A DNA stretch of 64,000 nucleotides from Bimuria novae-zelandiae CBS 107.79. Lineage: Eukaryota > Ascomycota > Dothideomycetes > Pleosporales > Didymosphaeriaceae. Within the stretch, counting starts at the first letter, position 1. The number at the start of each line of letters is the position of its first letter. The notes below the pieces were generated by a model. That model did not search any database and had not been told where the DNA came from. It worked only from the letters and a program-made list of their open reading frames with translations. The stretch lies in the NCBI GenBank assembly GCA_010015655.1, contig ML976664.1, positions 1,321,524-1,385,523 on the forward strand, given 5' to 3'. Of this stretch, positions 33,596 through 45,613 are shown piece by piece. The position numbers were made by a program, and so were the translations under genes.

Positions 33596-36500
33596 ATGGA
33601 TTCTCGCCCGAGCTCCTCCGTGGATAGCTACGACAAAATCAATACGTCGAGCATCAGTGCGGGAAGCTCCAGCGACAATGGCTTCGAATCGAGCCCCTCT
33701 TCTCGCAACCAGACCCCCATTGCCATCGTGGGGATGGCGTGCCGCCTTCCAGGGCATAGCAGCTCGCCCACCGCGCTATGGGAGCTCCTCGAAAGAGGAG
33801 GTGTGGCCAAGAACGAACCTCCCGCATCACGGTTCTCCTTGAATGGCCACTACGACAAGCTTAACCCCGGCCGCCCAAGGACCATGAAGTCCCCCGGTGG
33901 CATGTTCATTGAGGACGTTGACCCGGCATTGTTTGACGGTCAATTCTTCAACCTGAGCCGCGCAGAGTGCATTGCCATGGACCCGCAACAGCGACAAATA
34001 CTCGAGGTGGCCTACGAATGTCTCGAGAACAGTGGTGTACCCATCGAGACACTGAGCGGCACCACCACTGGCGTCATTGTCGGGACCAACTTCATAGGTA
34101 TGGATCGAGCTTCCGCAAGACGTGTGAGCTGTTGCTAACGTGTCCCCAAAAGATTACGGCGCCATCCAGCACCGTGATCCTGAGTACGAGGCTGAGTCCA
34201 TCACAATTGGAGTGGCAACTGCGCTTCTGAGCAATCGAGTCAGTCACTTTCTGAATGTTCATGGACCTAGCATGACAGTAGATACGGCATGCTCAGCAGG
34301 TCTCACCTCGCTGGATGTAGCATGCCGATATCTCGACAGCCACCAAGCCGATGCGATGCTAGTCGGCGGGGCCAACTTGTGGCTCACCCCAGAGCATAAC
34401 CAGGAAGTGGGCATGATGAATGTCACGCAGTCTGGGTCAGGAAAGTCCAAGAGCTTTGACGCGTCGGCAGATGGCTACGCCAAGGCAGAAGGAGTGAACT
34501 GTTTCTTCTTGAAAAGGCTCGACGAGGCCGTCCGGGACGGCGATCCGATCCGGGCTGTCATACGGGGCAGTGCTGTGAATGCTTCCGGGCGCACCAACGG
34601 CATCGCAAACCCCAGCTCAGAAGCGCAGGCCATGGTCATCAGGCAGGCCTTCAAGAATGCCGGTTTCGGGGAAGAGAAATTCCTCAAAACCCATTACCTA
34701 GAAGCGCACGGCACCGGCACCCTAGCCGGCGACCCAATTGAGGCTAGGGGCGCGGCAATTGTCTTCGGAAAGGGCCGCAAAGAGGGCGACGAACTGATTA
34801 TCGGATCCATCAAGAGTAATATTGGCCACTCTGAGCCGGCAGCGGGACTGTCGGGTCTCTTGAAAGCCACCCTTTCCCTTGAAAAGGGCATAATTCCCGG
34901 AACGCCTTTGTTCTTCAACCCAAACCCCAACATCGACTGGAAGAACCTCCACATCAAAGCTAGCAGGATGTCTTTGCCGTGGCCAGCCACCGGAGCAGAC
35001 GGTATCCGGAGGGCAGGCGTCAACTCTTTCGGCTTCGGTGGAGCAAATGTCCATGTCGTGGTTGAGAACGACTCGCAAGGACTATCTCGGCATGTATCAT
35101 CGTACAAGAAGCTGACAACGAACTTCTTCGATGATGATGACGAAGAGGAGGAAGCTGAAGAATTCACCCAGTTCGATAGCCCCCCGACGCTATTGTACTT
35201 TTCAGCAAACGACCAATCATCTCTCGACGACTACGTGAAGAGACTGAACACACACTTGCAGAATCCTCTGGTTTCTCTCGAACTTGGCGACCTGGCGTAT
35301 ACTCTCTCGGAAAGGCGTACCTGGCACTACTATGGGGCATTTGCGATCACACGCTCCAATCCAAAGTTCATCGACCAAGGGACCTTGATACGCGGCAAAC
35401 GTGCATCGAACCCACCCAAGGTTGCCTTCGTATTCACTGGCCAGGGAGCGCAATGGCCTACCATGGGTGCTGAGTTGATTGAAAACTTTCCTCTGGCCCG
35501 AAGCGCAGTCGAGGACCTCGATAGCGTCCTCCAAGGCATCCCCAACCCACCCAAGTGGTCACTTTTAGAGGAGCTAACGGCTTCCCGGACGGTCGAATAC
35601 CTGCGCCATCCTGAATTCTCACAACCTCTGGTCACTGCCCTACAGATTGCCCTGCTTCGGGTTCTAGAGGATTGGGGCATCCGTCCCCAGGCCGTAGTCG
35701 GTCATTCGTCTGGCGAAATCGCTGCTGCTTTCGCTGCTGGCTTCATCACGTCATCTGTTGCGATCAGGCTTGCATACTACCGCGGCCAAGCATCCAAGAA
35801 GAAGCCCCCAGTCTCACGTGTAGGCATGCTTGCTGTCGGAGTCAACGAGCAGACCGTTCAGAAGTATCTCGAGCAAAAGGAGACCAAGATCCAGATCGCC
35901 TGCTATAACAGCCCGAACAGCTTGACTTTGTCAGGTCTTGTATCGGAGCTTGAAGATTTGCGCGACCGGTTGCAGGATGACAGTCATTTCGCCAGGCTAC
36001 TTCTTGTAGACATGGCGTATCATTCAGACTACATGAATGAGGTCGGTGATCTCTACGAGGACATGCTTCGCGACGACGGCGTGTTCGAAAAGTCTTCAAA
36101 AGCCCTGCACGGGAGGAGGAAGCCAGTTACCATGTTCAGTTCGGTGACAAGCGCCGCAGTTGACCCAGGTACTGCCCTTGATGCCGCATACTGGAAGCGA
36201 AACATGGTCTCGGCAGTGCGATTCTCAGGTGCAACAACAGAACTTCTCAAGCAAATCAACGCGGATTTTCTCCTTGAGATCGGGCCCAGCAACGCGCTCG
36301 CCGGGCCTGTCTCACAGATCAAGAAAGCTCTTGGCAAAGATGGCCAGTATGGTTCAGCGCTGAAACGAAACAGTGAATCGACCCTTCCCATGTATGAAGC
36401 AGCAGGCCGTCTCTTCTTAGCTGGTGACAAGAACGTCAGTCTAGCCAAAGTCAATCGTTTGAGCTCTCAAACATCCAAGGTCATCATCGACCTTCCAAAC

Positions 36501-39500
36501 TACGTCTGGAACCATTCGACGCGGTACTGGCACGAAACTCGGGCAAGCAAGGACTGGCGATTCAAGCAGTTCATCAATCACGACCTTGTTGGCTCCAAGA
36601 TGAGCTCCGTCGGCTGGAACGCTCCTGTGTTCAAAGGAACTTTCAAGCTCGCCAATCTTCCATGGCTCAGAGATCACAAGTTGGGCACCGATGTTGTGTT
36701 CCCGGTACGTTGAATATCACTCCAGTCCATGATTATTACTGACGAGTGCGTCCGTTCAGGCAGCTGGTTACGTAGCAATGGCTGTGGAAGCCATGTATCA
36801 AACAGCCATGATGACCAAGTGGGAGAAAGAGCCACCAGCCCGCTACCGCTTCAGGCTCCGCGATGTCAGGTTGCTACGTGCGCTGGTCATTACAGAAGAC
36901 AGGGATACCAGAGTCTCCTTGGCGCTTACACCAGTCAAGGGAGGCTCAACCCGGTCTTGGTACGAATACCAGATGTGCTCCGAGCAGGAAGGCGTCGATA
37001 TCGATTACGTCCACAGCACGGGCATGGTATGTGTCGAAACAGACTATCAGCCCACTTCCAAATCGGTCCCGCCCCTGGAACTGGCCACAAGTGCTCGATT
37101 TTGGTACAAGACTCTGGCAGAGATGGGATACAACTTTGGTCCTTCTTTCCAGAAGCATCTCATGGTTGAGTCTACAATGGGCCAGCACCGAAGCCGATCG
37201 ACGGTGAATCTCGAACCTCCGCCATCTCACCCCAAGGGCCAGTCATTCTACCCACTTCACCCCGCCGTCATAGATGGATGCTTCCAAGCGGCAACTGCTG
37301 CTCTATGGAAAGGCCACTTGCCGCGACCCGGTGATCCTGTTCTGGTACCCAAGACTATCGACAGCATTGTCATCGAATCCGGAAGTGAGCGACAAGCACG
37401 GAAGCCAACCGAAGGCATTGCCTATGCCTCTGCAAATTTCATCGGTGTTGGAGACGCCAAGAACGCTCGCAACTACGCAACCAGCGTCGACCTGTACGAC
37501 CCGCAAGACGGCGCGTTGCTGTTCCAAATGAAAGGTCTGGCATCCGCAGAAATGGAAACCAGCGACGCGGAGAAAGTTCCCCATCAATTCATGCGCGTCA
37601 ATTGGAACGCTAACATTGACATGCTCATGGAAGGCGATGCAAGTGCTAGCGCCAAGTGGTTGTCCGACAAGAACGTGCAACAACTCATCGACATGGTAGC
37701 ACACAAGTCTCCCGGACTCAGCGTCTTCGAAATCAATCTCAGTAACCTCGATGACTCCAATCTTTGGATGGAGCTGGGTGAAGATGCAGTTGACACTTCG
37801 GTTCGCAGCGGCTGTTCACAGTATCACTTCGCCGTGCGCGACCCCAAAACCTTGCTTCAAGCCCAGGAACGTCTAAACTCGCGTGTACCTCGCCCACAAT
37901 TCCACTTGGCCATGGATGTCACTAAGCCGCTGGCAATTGCCGAAGCCGGAAGCATTGACCTTGCGATTGTGAACGTGGGACAAGACGAAGTGGCTCAACC
38001 GGAAGCCGTCGTCCAGAGTCTCGCCCTCTCTTCTAAAGAGGGCGGATTCGTCATTGCAAATGGCTTGCCCGGTATTTTGTCGCTTGGAAAGAGCATCCAA
38101 CTGCCGAACGGAGTGAGCATCACCCGAGTAGAGAAGCAAACTGCGGCTACGGCTGTGGAAGAACAGGAAATTCCCTCCAAGCACGTCACTCGGGTTAGCC
38201 TCTTGGATGCTACTGCTCAAGACTCCTACTCCAAGAGTATGGCTGATGTTACTGATGCTCTTGTTGCCGAAAAATGGCTAGTAAAAGGTTCCCTCGATCC
38301 TATGCAAGATATTTCTTCCAGCACAGCAGTCGTTGTTGTTTTCGATGAGCTTTTCACCCCCATCATGGATGGCCTCAACGACGAGCAGTGGAAGCTCCTA
38401 AAACACCTCACCGTACTGCAACGTCCCCTGCTTTGGGTCACTAGCAGGGCCCAGGATCCCACCAGGGCGGCGGCAGTGGGTTTTCTGTCTACCATTCGCG
38501 CAGAGGAGCAAGTGCCTTTCTGGACCCTGGATGTTGAGAACCCCACTGGGCCTTCAACTGTTGCCGCCATCTCAGCCTGCCTCCAGAGGGTGTGGGACAC
38601 AACATCATCAGGCGCTTTCGACCCGCGCGTTCCCATCGATTACGACTTTATGGAACGAGGGGGTGTCATTTCGACCAGTCGTGTCTATGTCGACCGCGAG
38701 CTAACGTCAGCCCAAAACGATAGCCCGAGTGAGAGGAAGACCGAAGTAGTGGACCTGCACAAGAGCGACACCATGGTTCAGTTGCGCTGTGAGAGGCTCG
38801 GAAACTTGGATTCGATCCACTTTGGCGAGGTGGCAGCTGAGCCTTCCCCTCTGCCCGAAGGCATGGTAGAGGTAGAAATATACGCAGCCGGGCTCAACTA
38901 CAAGGACGTAGTCGTTACAAGTGAGTTCTACCCAGTTCTTTTATGCAGCACGGCAATCTAGGCTGACACGGGAACAGTGGGCATTGTTCCCGGTGACGAA
39001 ACCGCACTGGGCCACGAGGCCGCGGGTGTTATCACAAAAGTAGCGCCCGGTGTATCAGGATTGTCGGTCGGAGATCGCGTGGTAGTTTTCGGTAAAGGTT
39101 GCTTTGCCAACCGCACGCATACCACGCCCGCTCGTGTTCACCGCATTCCCGATGCTATGACGTTCGAGGAGGCAGCAACCCTACCAATCGTCTATTTGAC
39201 CGGTGTCCACTCTCTTCTCGACCATGCTAGCCTGTCCCGTGGCAAGAGCGTGCTCATCCATTCTGCCGCAGGTGGTGTAGGAATTGCCGCCATCCAGCTC
39301 GCACAGTATGTCGGCGCAGAGGTATATGTTACCGTAGGCACACCGGAGAAGAAGGAATTCCTCAAATCCGCATTCGGCCTTCCGGACAACCGCATCTTTA
39401 ACTCGCGAAACACAGAGTTCGGCGATCAGATCCTGGCAGCGACGGATGGCAAAGGAATGGACGTTGTCCTCAACTCCTTGGTCGGCGATATGCTTGACGA

Positions 39501-41141
39501 GTCGTTCCGCATCCTCGCCGATGGTGGAATCATGGTAGAGCTAGGCAAGAGGGACGTTCTAGACCGAAACAACCTACCAATGGCTCCATTCGATCGCAAC
39601 AGCTCTTTCAGAGCAGTTGATTTGTCACCTGAGAAGGCCTCGGATGCCCTCATATCCCGTCTGATGTCCAAGCTCTTTGAACTCGTCGAAGGCGGCTTCA
39701 TCAAGCCAATTGCACCCATTCATAAGTTCTCGTGGACCGAAATCCCGGCCGCCTTCCGCTTCCTGCGGCCAGGAACGCACATTGGGAAAGTGGTGCTGTC
39801 GCAGGATACCCCGACACCTGAAATCATGGTTCCAGTAAGTTCGACTTGCTTCACTGGACTTGCTATGTGGTATGTGAGCACAACTTTACTGACTCCAACT
39901 CAAACAGATCCGACGAGCGCCGAGAAGCCTTGGCCTTCGCACAGATGGTTGCTATCTCATTGTCAGCAGTCTCCGTGGTCTCTGCGGAGGTTTGGCTATC
40001 TACCTGGCACAGCAAGGCGCAAAACATCTTGCTGTTATGTCTCGCAGTGGCTATGCGGATGATAAATCCAGATATGTGATCAAGCAAATCAATGCCCTGG
40101 GATGCCATATCGATCTCCTGATCGGCGACGTGACAAAAGCGGAAGATGTCACTGCAGCCATGGAAAAGACGACGGTGCCTATTGTAGGTATCATCCAGGG
40201 AGCAATGGTCCTTCGGGTAAGTATTTCCTGACTTGACGTACTGGCGAAAGAGGAAGGTTGATCATGTGTAGGATCGACCTTTCGAGTCCATGACTCTTGC
40301 CGAATACCACGAGGCTCTCCAGTGCAAGGTCCGTGGAACGTGGAATCTGCACAAAGCCGCCGAGTCCCTTAATCTGAAGCTCGATTCATTCACCATGCTT
40401 TCATCCCTGTCCGGTATTATTGGACACGCTGCCCAAGCCAACTACGCCGCCGGAAACGTCTTCCTGGACGCTTTCGCTGCGTGGCGCCGTGCTCAAGGTA
40501 GACCAGCCTGTTCAATCGACCTGGGTATCAGCGAAGACTCTGGTGTCATTGCGGAGAGTGCCAAGCTCCAGAGCTCTACTGATTCGCGCATGTATAGGGG
40601 CTTGAACGAGGCCCAATTGACGAAGATTCTCTATTTCGCGCTACTGAAGCAGGACGCACCGCCAGCAAATGGTAACGCAGCTCCCCACGAGCTCGTACAC
40701 AGCCCCATGGTCACGGGGTTGACTTATCCGCAACCGAATGACTCAGTCTTGAAGACAGATGCGCGCTTTTCGCCACTCTTCAGCAGCCACACAGGGTCCA
40801 AGGAGCTTGAGCCCAGCAGCGACAATAGCAACGCGGACGTGCAGACGCTGTTCCTCCTGTTGCGTACCGAGTCGGCAGACCCTGCCGCGAGGCTGAAGGC
40901 TGTCATCGATGTGATCAATGGATGCTTCATGCGCGTACTACGACTTTCGGACCCCATGGATCCTGGCCGGCCAATCAGTGTCTATGGCACAGACTCCTTG
41001 GCCTCCGTGGAGGTCCGAAACTGGGTGAGAACCGAGCTGGGATGTCTGGTAACAACTCTGGACATTATGAATGCGCCATCTCTCACATCCTTCTGTGAAA
41101 AGATCCTCTCGAAGCTTATGTCCTCCGAAACATCTAGCTGA
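33596..41141 (+). CDS. Highly reducing polyketide synthase (KS-AT-DH-psiMT-ER-KR-ACP)
   Basis: Six exons (33596-34097, 34153-36704, 36760-38920, 38978-39834, 39908-40216, 40272-41141) encode 2416 residues. KS: D-T-A-C-S-A-G with Cys214, H353 in E-A-H-G-T-G-T and H393 in N-I-G-H. AT: G-H-S-S-G-E with Ser686, after [13 protein letters not shown]1009 in L-R-D-H-K-L-G and D1190 in H-P-A-V-I-D-G. The next block (about 1300-1420) keeps the outline of a C-methyltransferase, but its SAM-binding G-x-G-x-G is absent. [10 protein letters not shown] at 1833-1840. KR: catalytic Tyr2185 in A-N-Y-A-A-G-N, but the cofactor loop starts S-S instead of the usual G-G (2044-2052). ACP: G-T-D-S-L with Ser2369. There is no thioesterase or condensation domain. 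All junctions are GT-AG and keep frame; I see no disabling mutation. It should make a reduced, unmethylated linear chain. Confidence 0.93.
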
Positions 41142-41424
41142 GCGATGGGGGTGGGTTATGATGAGTTGTGATGGGAGTAGGCAAGTGGAGGCCCAAGTAA
41201 TTAGACGTCGCAGTGAAACAAAATGCAGAGTATGAGAGTGATTATTTCATTGGGGAGTCCTACGTAAACACACTTCTACTTATAGCTGCTTCACCTCAGC
41301 GACGGAAGAATTAGTCTCCATCCACTCCTTTATTATGTAGGAGGCAAGATCAATGGTTGCAGGTAACCCCACCATGATTTTAACTCGGCTAATTTTAATT
41401 AGGTAACTCGACCATACCAAACAA
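41142..41424. other. 3' region of the PKS up to the transposon
   Basis: Presumably the PKS 3' UTR, and then the right edge of the unmutated island. No gene. Confidence 0.45.
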
Positions 41425-41516
41425 TCTGTTGTATGCGAAAATCGGTGATAAGCGAGAGAGCCCTCGGTTAATTTCCCCCCCCCCCCCCCCCAATTTGTAT
41501 GAGGAATCTCAAAATC
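41425..41516 (+). repeat. Left terminal inverted repeat
   Basis: Inverted match to 44945-45036. It contains a run of 17 C at 41475-41491. Confidence 0.75.
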
Positions 41517-41722
41517 GAGCGGTTTTTCGTGTAACACCTCAACAATAGCCTACTATAACCAGCAGTAAGTTGAAGCTTCTTAAATACACAGGGATAGACT
41601 TTGTAGGCGTTTTTTTAGAGTCGTACTAACGTTGTAGACTAATAGGAACCTCCTCGAAGTCGCAAAAAACGCTTGCAGCGCGCTTAAAAGCAACCCTAGC
41701 GCGAAAAACAGGCTTAAAGGAC

Positions 41723-43640
41723 TTGCTCTATTGCCCGCCAGCCCTTTCTACGCGTGCCAGGGTACAGGGTCAGTCTCTAGTGGATAGGGAGGTTGCTGGT
41801 GGTGCCGAGAAGCTTGCTGAGAAGCCTACAGCTGCGCGTAAGTCGGTTCGGTGGTGGGACGCGGATGGAGCTTACCAGGCGCCAGCAGCTGCTGCTAAGG
41901 GTAAACCAGCCCCGAAGAAGGCAGCGAAGCCATCTAAAAAGGCAGCCGCGCCTGCCAAAAAAAAGTGTTCCTGCTGCCCCAGCTCGGGAGGAGCAGCCGC
42001 CGCCGCCGCCAGAGCCGGAGTATGTACGGTCATCTCCACCTATTATTCCGCCCTTCAACCCCGACGATTTAATTCCTCAAGCTGCTCCTCCAGCTGCTCC
42101 TCTACCCAGAGAGTCCTCTCCGCCAGAGTTAGTTCTTAAATACAAGATCTCTGTAACCTATTTAGTGCGCGTGAACGGTGATAAGGCGGATAGTTAGCTA
42201 ATAGTAGAGGAAGCTAAATCTCGTGTTTTCTTCTTACTAAGTTATATTAAGGATAAAGTTAGCTCGATAATTACAGGACTACTTATATAGAGCTTTATTA
42301 CTAAGAGAACGTACCGCGTTACCTCGCGTATAGTTACCTATCGTGCTAACTATAAAGGAGCTAGCTAGCAGCATGTAACCTTAGAGGATTTTAGTATAAG
42401 TAAAGAGCTAAGGCTACCAGCTGGGGTGGACTACTACGTAAAGAAGTACAAGCTTGTACCGCTAACGGGTAGGGTAGACTTTAAGGTAGAAGTAAAGGTT
42501 ATTTATAATGCGGTTACAAAGGCGTTTCCGCGTAACAGGTTAGTTGTAGAGCCCTCGTCGGATCTATAAGGAAGCCCTATAGCAACTACTAGAGCCGGAG
42601 AATTAGTTGCTCCGCGTACTAGGTAGTTACTAAAGGAGTCGCGAGCTTGGCAGAGAGTAGAGGATATAGCCTTAGTAATAAGTAATTAGAGCTAGATTAC
42701 GCGCATGTAGGAGTGCCGCGTTAAGCTTTATAATAACTACTACTATACCTATTTTGTTTATCTAGCTTCTCACGAGCACTTTGCCGTTAGAGAAATTAAT
42801 TTAGAGTTATAGTCTAAGGGTATACTTAAAGGGACTGCGTACGTAGCCCAGTCGCCGGCTAGTTTAATTAAATACTAGAGGTTATCCACGGGGAACTAGC
42901 TTAAGGTAAATCCTTATAACTAACGAAAGAAGAAGCGCCGCGGATTATCGTTAAATAAGGATAAAGATAACTTAAAGAAGCTAATAAGAGAGGCTAAAAA
43001 ATAACGCGTTAGAGACTAGATCCTTTGTATACAGGACGTAGAGGAAGAGAGGGCAGAGGCTTAAGAGATAAGATAGCAAGCGCGTGAGCAGCAGAGACTT
43101 ATAATATTAGGCCCAGCTTACCCTCCCCCATACCACTCTCCGTACGTACCTTATTAGATGGCGGCTCCACCAGCTCTCCCACCAATTCTCCCACCGATTC
43201 TCCCACCGATTCTCCCACCGACGACGCCTATACAAACCACCCTACTAGTCCTTAGTTCAAGCCCCCTTAGTGGAGCTGGTAAGGCCGACTCACGAGCTCA
43301 CGTAAAGGCGTTTTTCGAGTGGCTCATCGCAGAGCAGCCAGAGGATAACCAGGAGGACTACATACAAGCTTAGCAAGTAGCCCTAGAGTAGAGATAGAGC
43401 GTGAAGGACCTTAAGGACATGTTAGTACTAAGGAGCAACTTATATTTAGTAGCGACGAGCGCGCCGTATAGGCTAAAGGATAGTATTATACGTTACTTTT
43501 ACGACGATCTGCGTTAGTTTAAAATTATATATAGATCTGCTCGAGAGCGCGCAGACACTACATAAATGGCAGAGCTAGTCTAAGCGATTTATAGTAGATT
43601 TTCCTAGTCTAAGGCGTTCTTGTTTTCTTAAATTTAGTAC
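41723..43640 (+). pseudogene. Passenger ORF of the transposon, degenerate
   Basis: The first 80 codons are an Ala/Lys/Pro-rich, histone-tail-like basic segment. At an A8 run (41957-41964) the plausible frame changes by one and goes on as a Pro/Glu-rich linker (about 41970-42110). A folded-looking domain follows, with Y-K-I-S-V-T-Y-L-V-R-V-N-G near 42150 and TAG/TAA codons, and a later block with N-N-Y-Y-Y and H-E-H-F-A-V-R-E (about 42725-42790). Near 43175 a short repeat of about 12 bases encodes P-P-I-L. An open stretch of 71 codons lies at 43158-43373. I do not recognise a family. The same block order appears in the passenger at 610-2485. No ATG is evident at the 5' end. Confidence 0.5.
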
Positions 43641-43779
43641 TACAAAATTAAAAATATAGAAATTAATTAATATACTAGCTCTACTCCTTATTAACCTTAT
43701 CGTCCTCCGCATCCTTGGCGTGATCCCTACCGCGCTGAGCTCGGATCTCTAACCTCACTCGATTAAGCTTATCCTGCTC

Positions 43780-44826
43780 TATATATAAACCTCCAGTAGC
43801 GTATTTAAAGTGTTTTCTCGCAAATTAATTATAGCAACTCTTGAAAACTGCCTCCTTTAAAAATAATCCAAATAAACTATACTGTTAACGACAGTATAAA
43901 TAATTCCTTTTAATCTAGTACTTCAAAACAGAGAAGGTAAGCTCGATAGGGTTATAGTCGGGTGAATACGATAGGAGGAACCGTACCATATAGCCAGCGG
44001 CCTTAAGAATCTCTATAACCTCGTTGTTAGTATGGATTAAGACGTTGTCTAATACAATAACTATTGGCCAGTCCCCGTAGGTTTGCTATAGAGTAGGAAG
44101 GAGATAGTTGCAGATCTAGTTAATAAACTCTTCGTAGTTATAGTAACCCTCTTTAATTCCTGTACAAGGTAGGTAACTATTAATAGTATAAGCTAGTAGG
44201 ATAGCCCAGGTCTTCCCGCGAGTTATATCCTGGGTATATCGACTTGTACTACCCACGGGCCTATAAGCCTTGTGACGCCAGCCAGTTTTCTCGTTAAATA
44301 TGCTTTTATTAAGAAACACCAGATCCTCCTGCGTGAACCGTCTTATGCTCTGTCGATAGGCCTCTCTAAGGTCGTCGTTTCGTCCAATAGAGAAAAGTCG
44401 TAGGGCTCTCTTAGTCTAACCGCGCTCGGAGAGGAACCGGGAGATGTTTAATTAGTTAATTTTAATACCCCTCTCTATCTATAACTAGTACGCCATCTCA
44501 TCTTGGTATTTCTATCCCGACCAAATTAGCTCTTTAAATAGAGCTTTACTATCCTCTTTACTAATGTTAGGGGGTCTCCTAAGCTTCACGCTAGGCTCTA
44601 GTAGGCGCCGTATGCTGCCATGGTCGTGTAGGTTCATCTTTACGTTGCGCACCGCACTAACAGAGCAGCCTTTACGCTCAGCAATCTATTTCCTAGTCTA
44701 TCCTAATAGGAGGAATTGGTATATATTAATCCTCACGCGAGTCTCTAGTCCTCTAGTACTAGGTGTGATATATAGAGTAGGTCGAGGTTGGTGGGAGATA
44801 ATAGAGACGCTATAGGCGCGAAACAT
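43780..44826 (-). pseudogene. IS630/Tc1-mariner-type (DDE_3) transposase, degenerate
   Basis: On the minus strand from ATG 44826: an N-terminal helix-turn-helix region (about 44740-44640), then a DDE core with the first Asp block near 44270 that has lost some codons, V-I-V-L-D-N near 44060 with the second Asp, and Y-S-P-D-Y-N-P-I-E-L near 43960. Stops are TAG/TAA. The 43-codon C-terminal part matches in kind the transposase tail at 1-410. The length of about 345 codons is normal for this group. Confidence 0.75.
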
Positions 44827-44944
44827 GGCGTGCGCGCGGTTAAAAACACTTAAAAAAGTTAGTATAGGCGTATCTCTATATAAGTAAAAAGCTTTAATTT
44901 ACTATAATTAAATTAAGTAACTATTAGTAGGTTAGTAGTGGATC

Positions 44945-45036
44945 TACTTGATTTTGCGATTCCTCATACAAATTGGTGGGGGAAAAAAAATAACCGAGGG
45001 CTCTCTCGCTTATCACCGATTTTCGCATACAACAGA
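44945..45036 (-). repeat. Right terminal inverted repeat
   Basis: Inverted match to 41425-41516, with TA just outside (45037-45038). Confidence 0.75.
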
Positions 45037-45215
45037 TAACCTGACCAACCTAAAATCCTCTTACCTAACCCGACCAACCAAACCCGAACATCACAACAAC
45101 ACCTCGCCAACATGTCGAAACAACTCCTAATAAGCGTAAGGACCCTTTATTACGATAAATATTCGATCTAATCGTGTTCTAGGAATCCTACAAAGCGTAT
45201 CGAGCCCTTGCCTGC
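45037..45215. other. Short spacer before the copia element
   Basis: Starts with C- and A-rich, normal-composition sequence. It ends in CCTGC (45211-45215), the target duplication of the next element. Confidence 0.5.
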
Positions 45216-45562
45216 TGTCCGATTACATGGCCCTTTGCATCTGCAAGGAGGCTGGCGCACTTACGCCCGTACATTCCGCCCATGCTGAGGGGGTGTGTCT
45301 GATCACATGGTCCTTTACATATGCAAGGAGGCTGGCGCACTTACGCCCTTGCATTCCGCCCTTGCATTCCGCCCTCGCTTAACGCGCAAGGAATAACGCA
45401 AGGAATAAAGCAAGGGATATCTAGGCAAGTAACCTAAAGATAAAAGGTAGAGTCCTAGACCTCTTAGAAAAATAGGACATAATTAACACAGAATTAATAC
45501 CTTAATTTATCTTAATTAATTATTATCTTTTTATCTTATTAGATTACCCCTCTAATCTAATA
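45216..45562 (+). repeat. 5' LTR of copia A
   Basis: Begins TGTCCGATT and ends CTAATCTAATA, RIP-changed from the CCAATCTGACA of the other copy. Contains two tandem units of 80 bp starting at 45216 and 45296. Confidence 0.88.
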
Positions 45563-45613
45563 ATTAAGAGTCTCACTGCCTTAACTAACACTACCTTAAT
45601 TAAGCCAATTGCA

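Larger units (their letters stand above)
41425..45036. mobile_element. IS630/Tc1-mariner-type transposon with transposase and passenger ORF
   Basis: Inverted ends: TCTGTTGTATGCGAAAATCG at 41425 and, on the other strand, from 45036. The similarity continues for about 90 bp on each side, through a homopolymer patch (C17 on the left; T8 then C5 on the right strand). TA lies outside the right end, AA outside the left. Inside are a minus-strand transposase (43780-44826) and a convergent plus-strand ORF (about 41723-43640). The PKS gene ends only 284 bp from the left end. Confidence 0.75.

Noticed and set aside
41475..41491. Poly-C run as a possible special structure
   Set aside because: It lies inside the transposon TIR, and the partner TIR has a different homopolymer mix at the same place, so simple slippage explains it.
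45216..45400. Repeats in the LTR as a CRISPR-like array
   Set aside because: Only two units, part of a 347-bp LTR that is repeated at 56217; a eukaryotic retroelement explains it.
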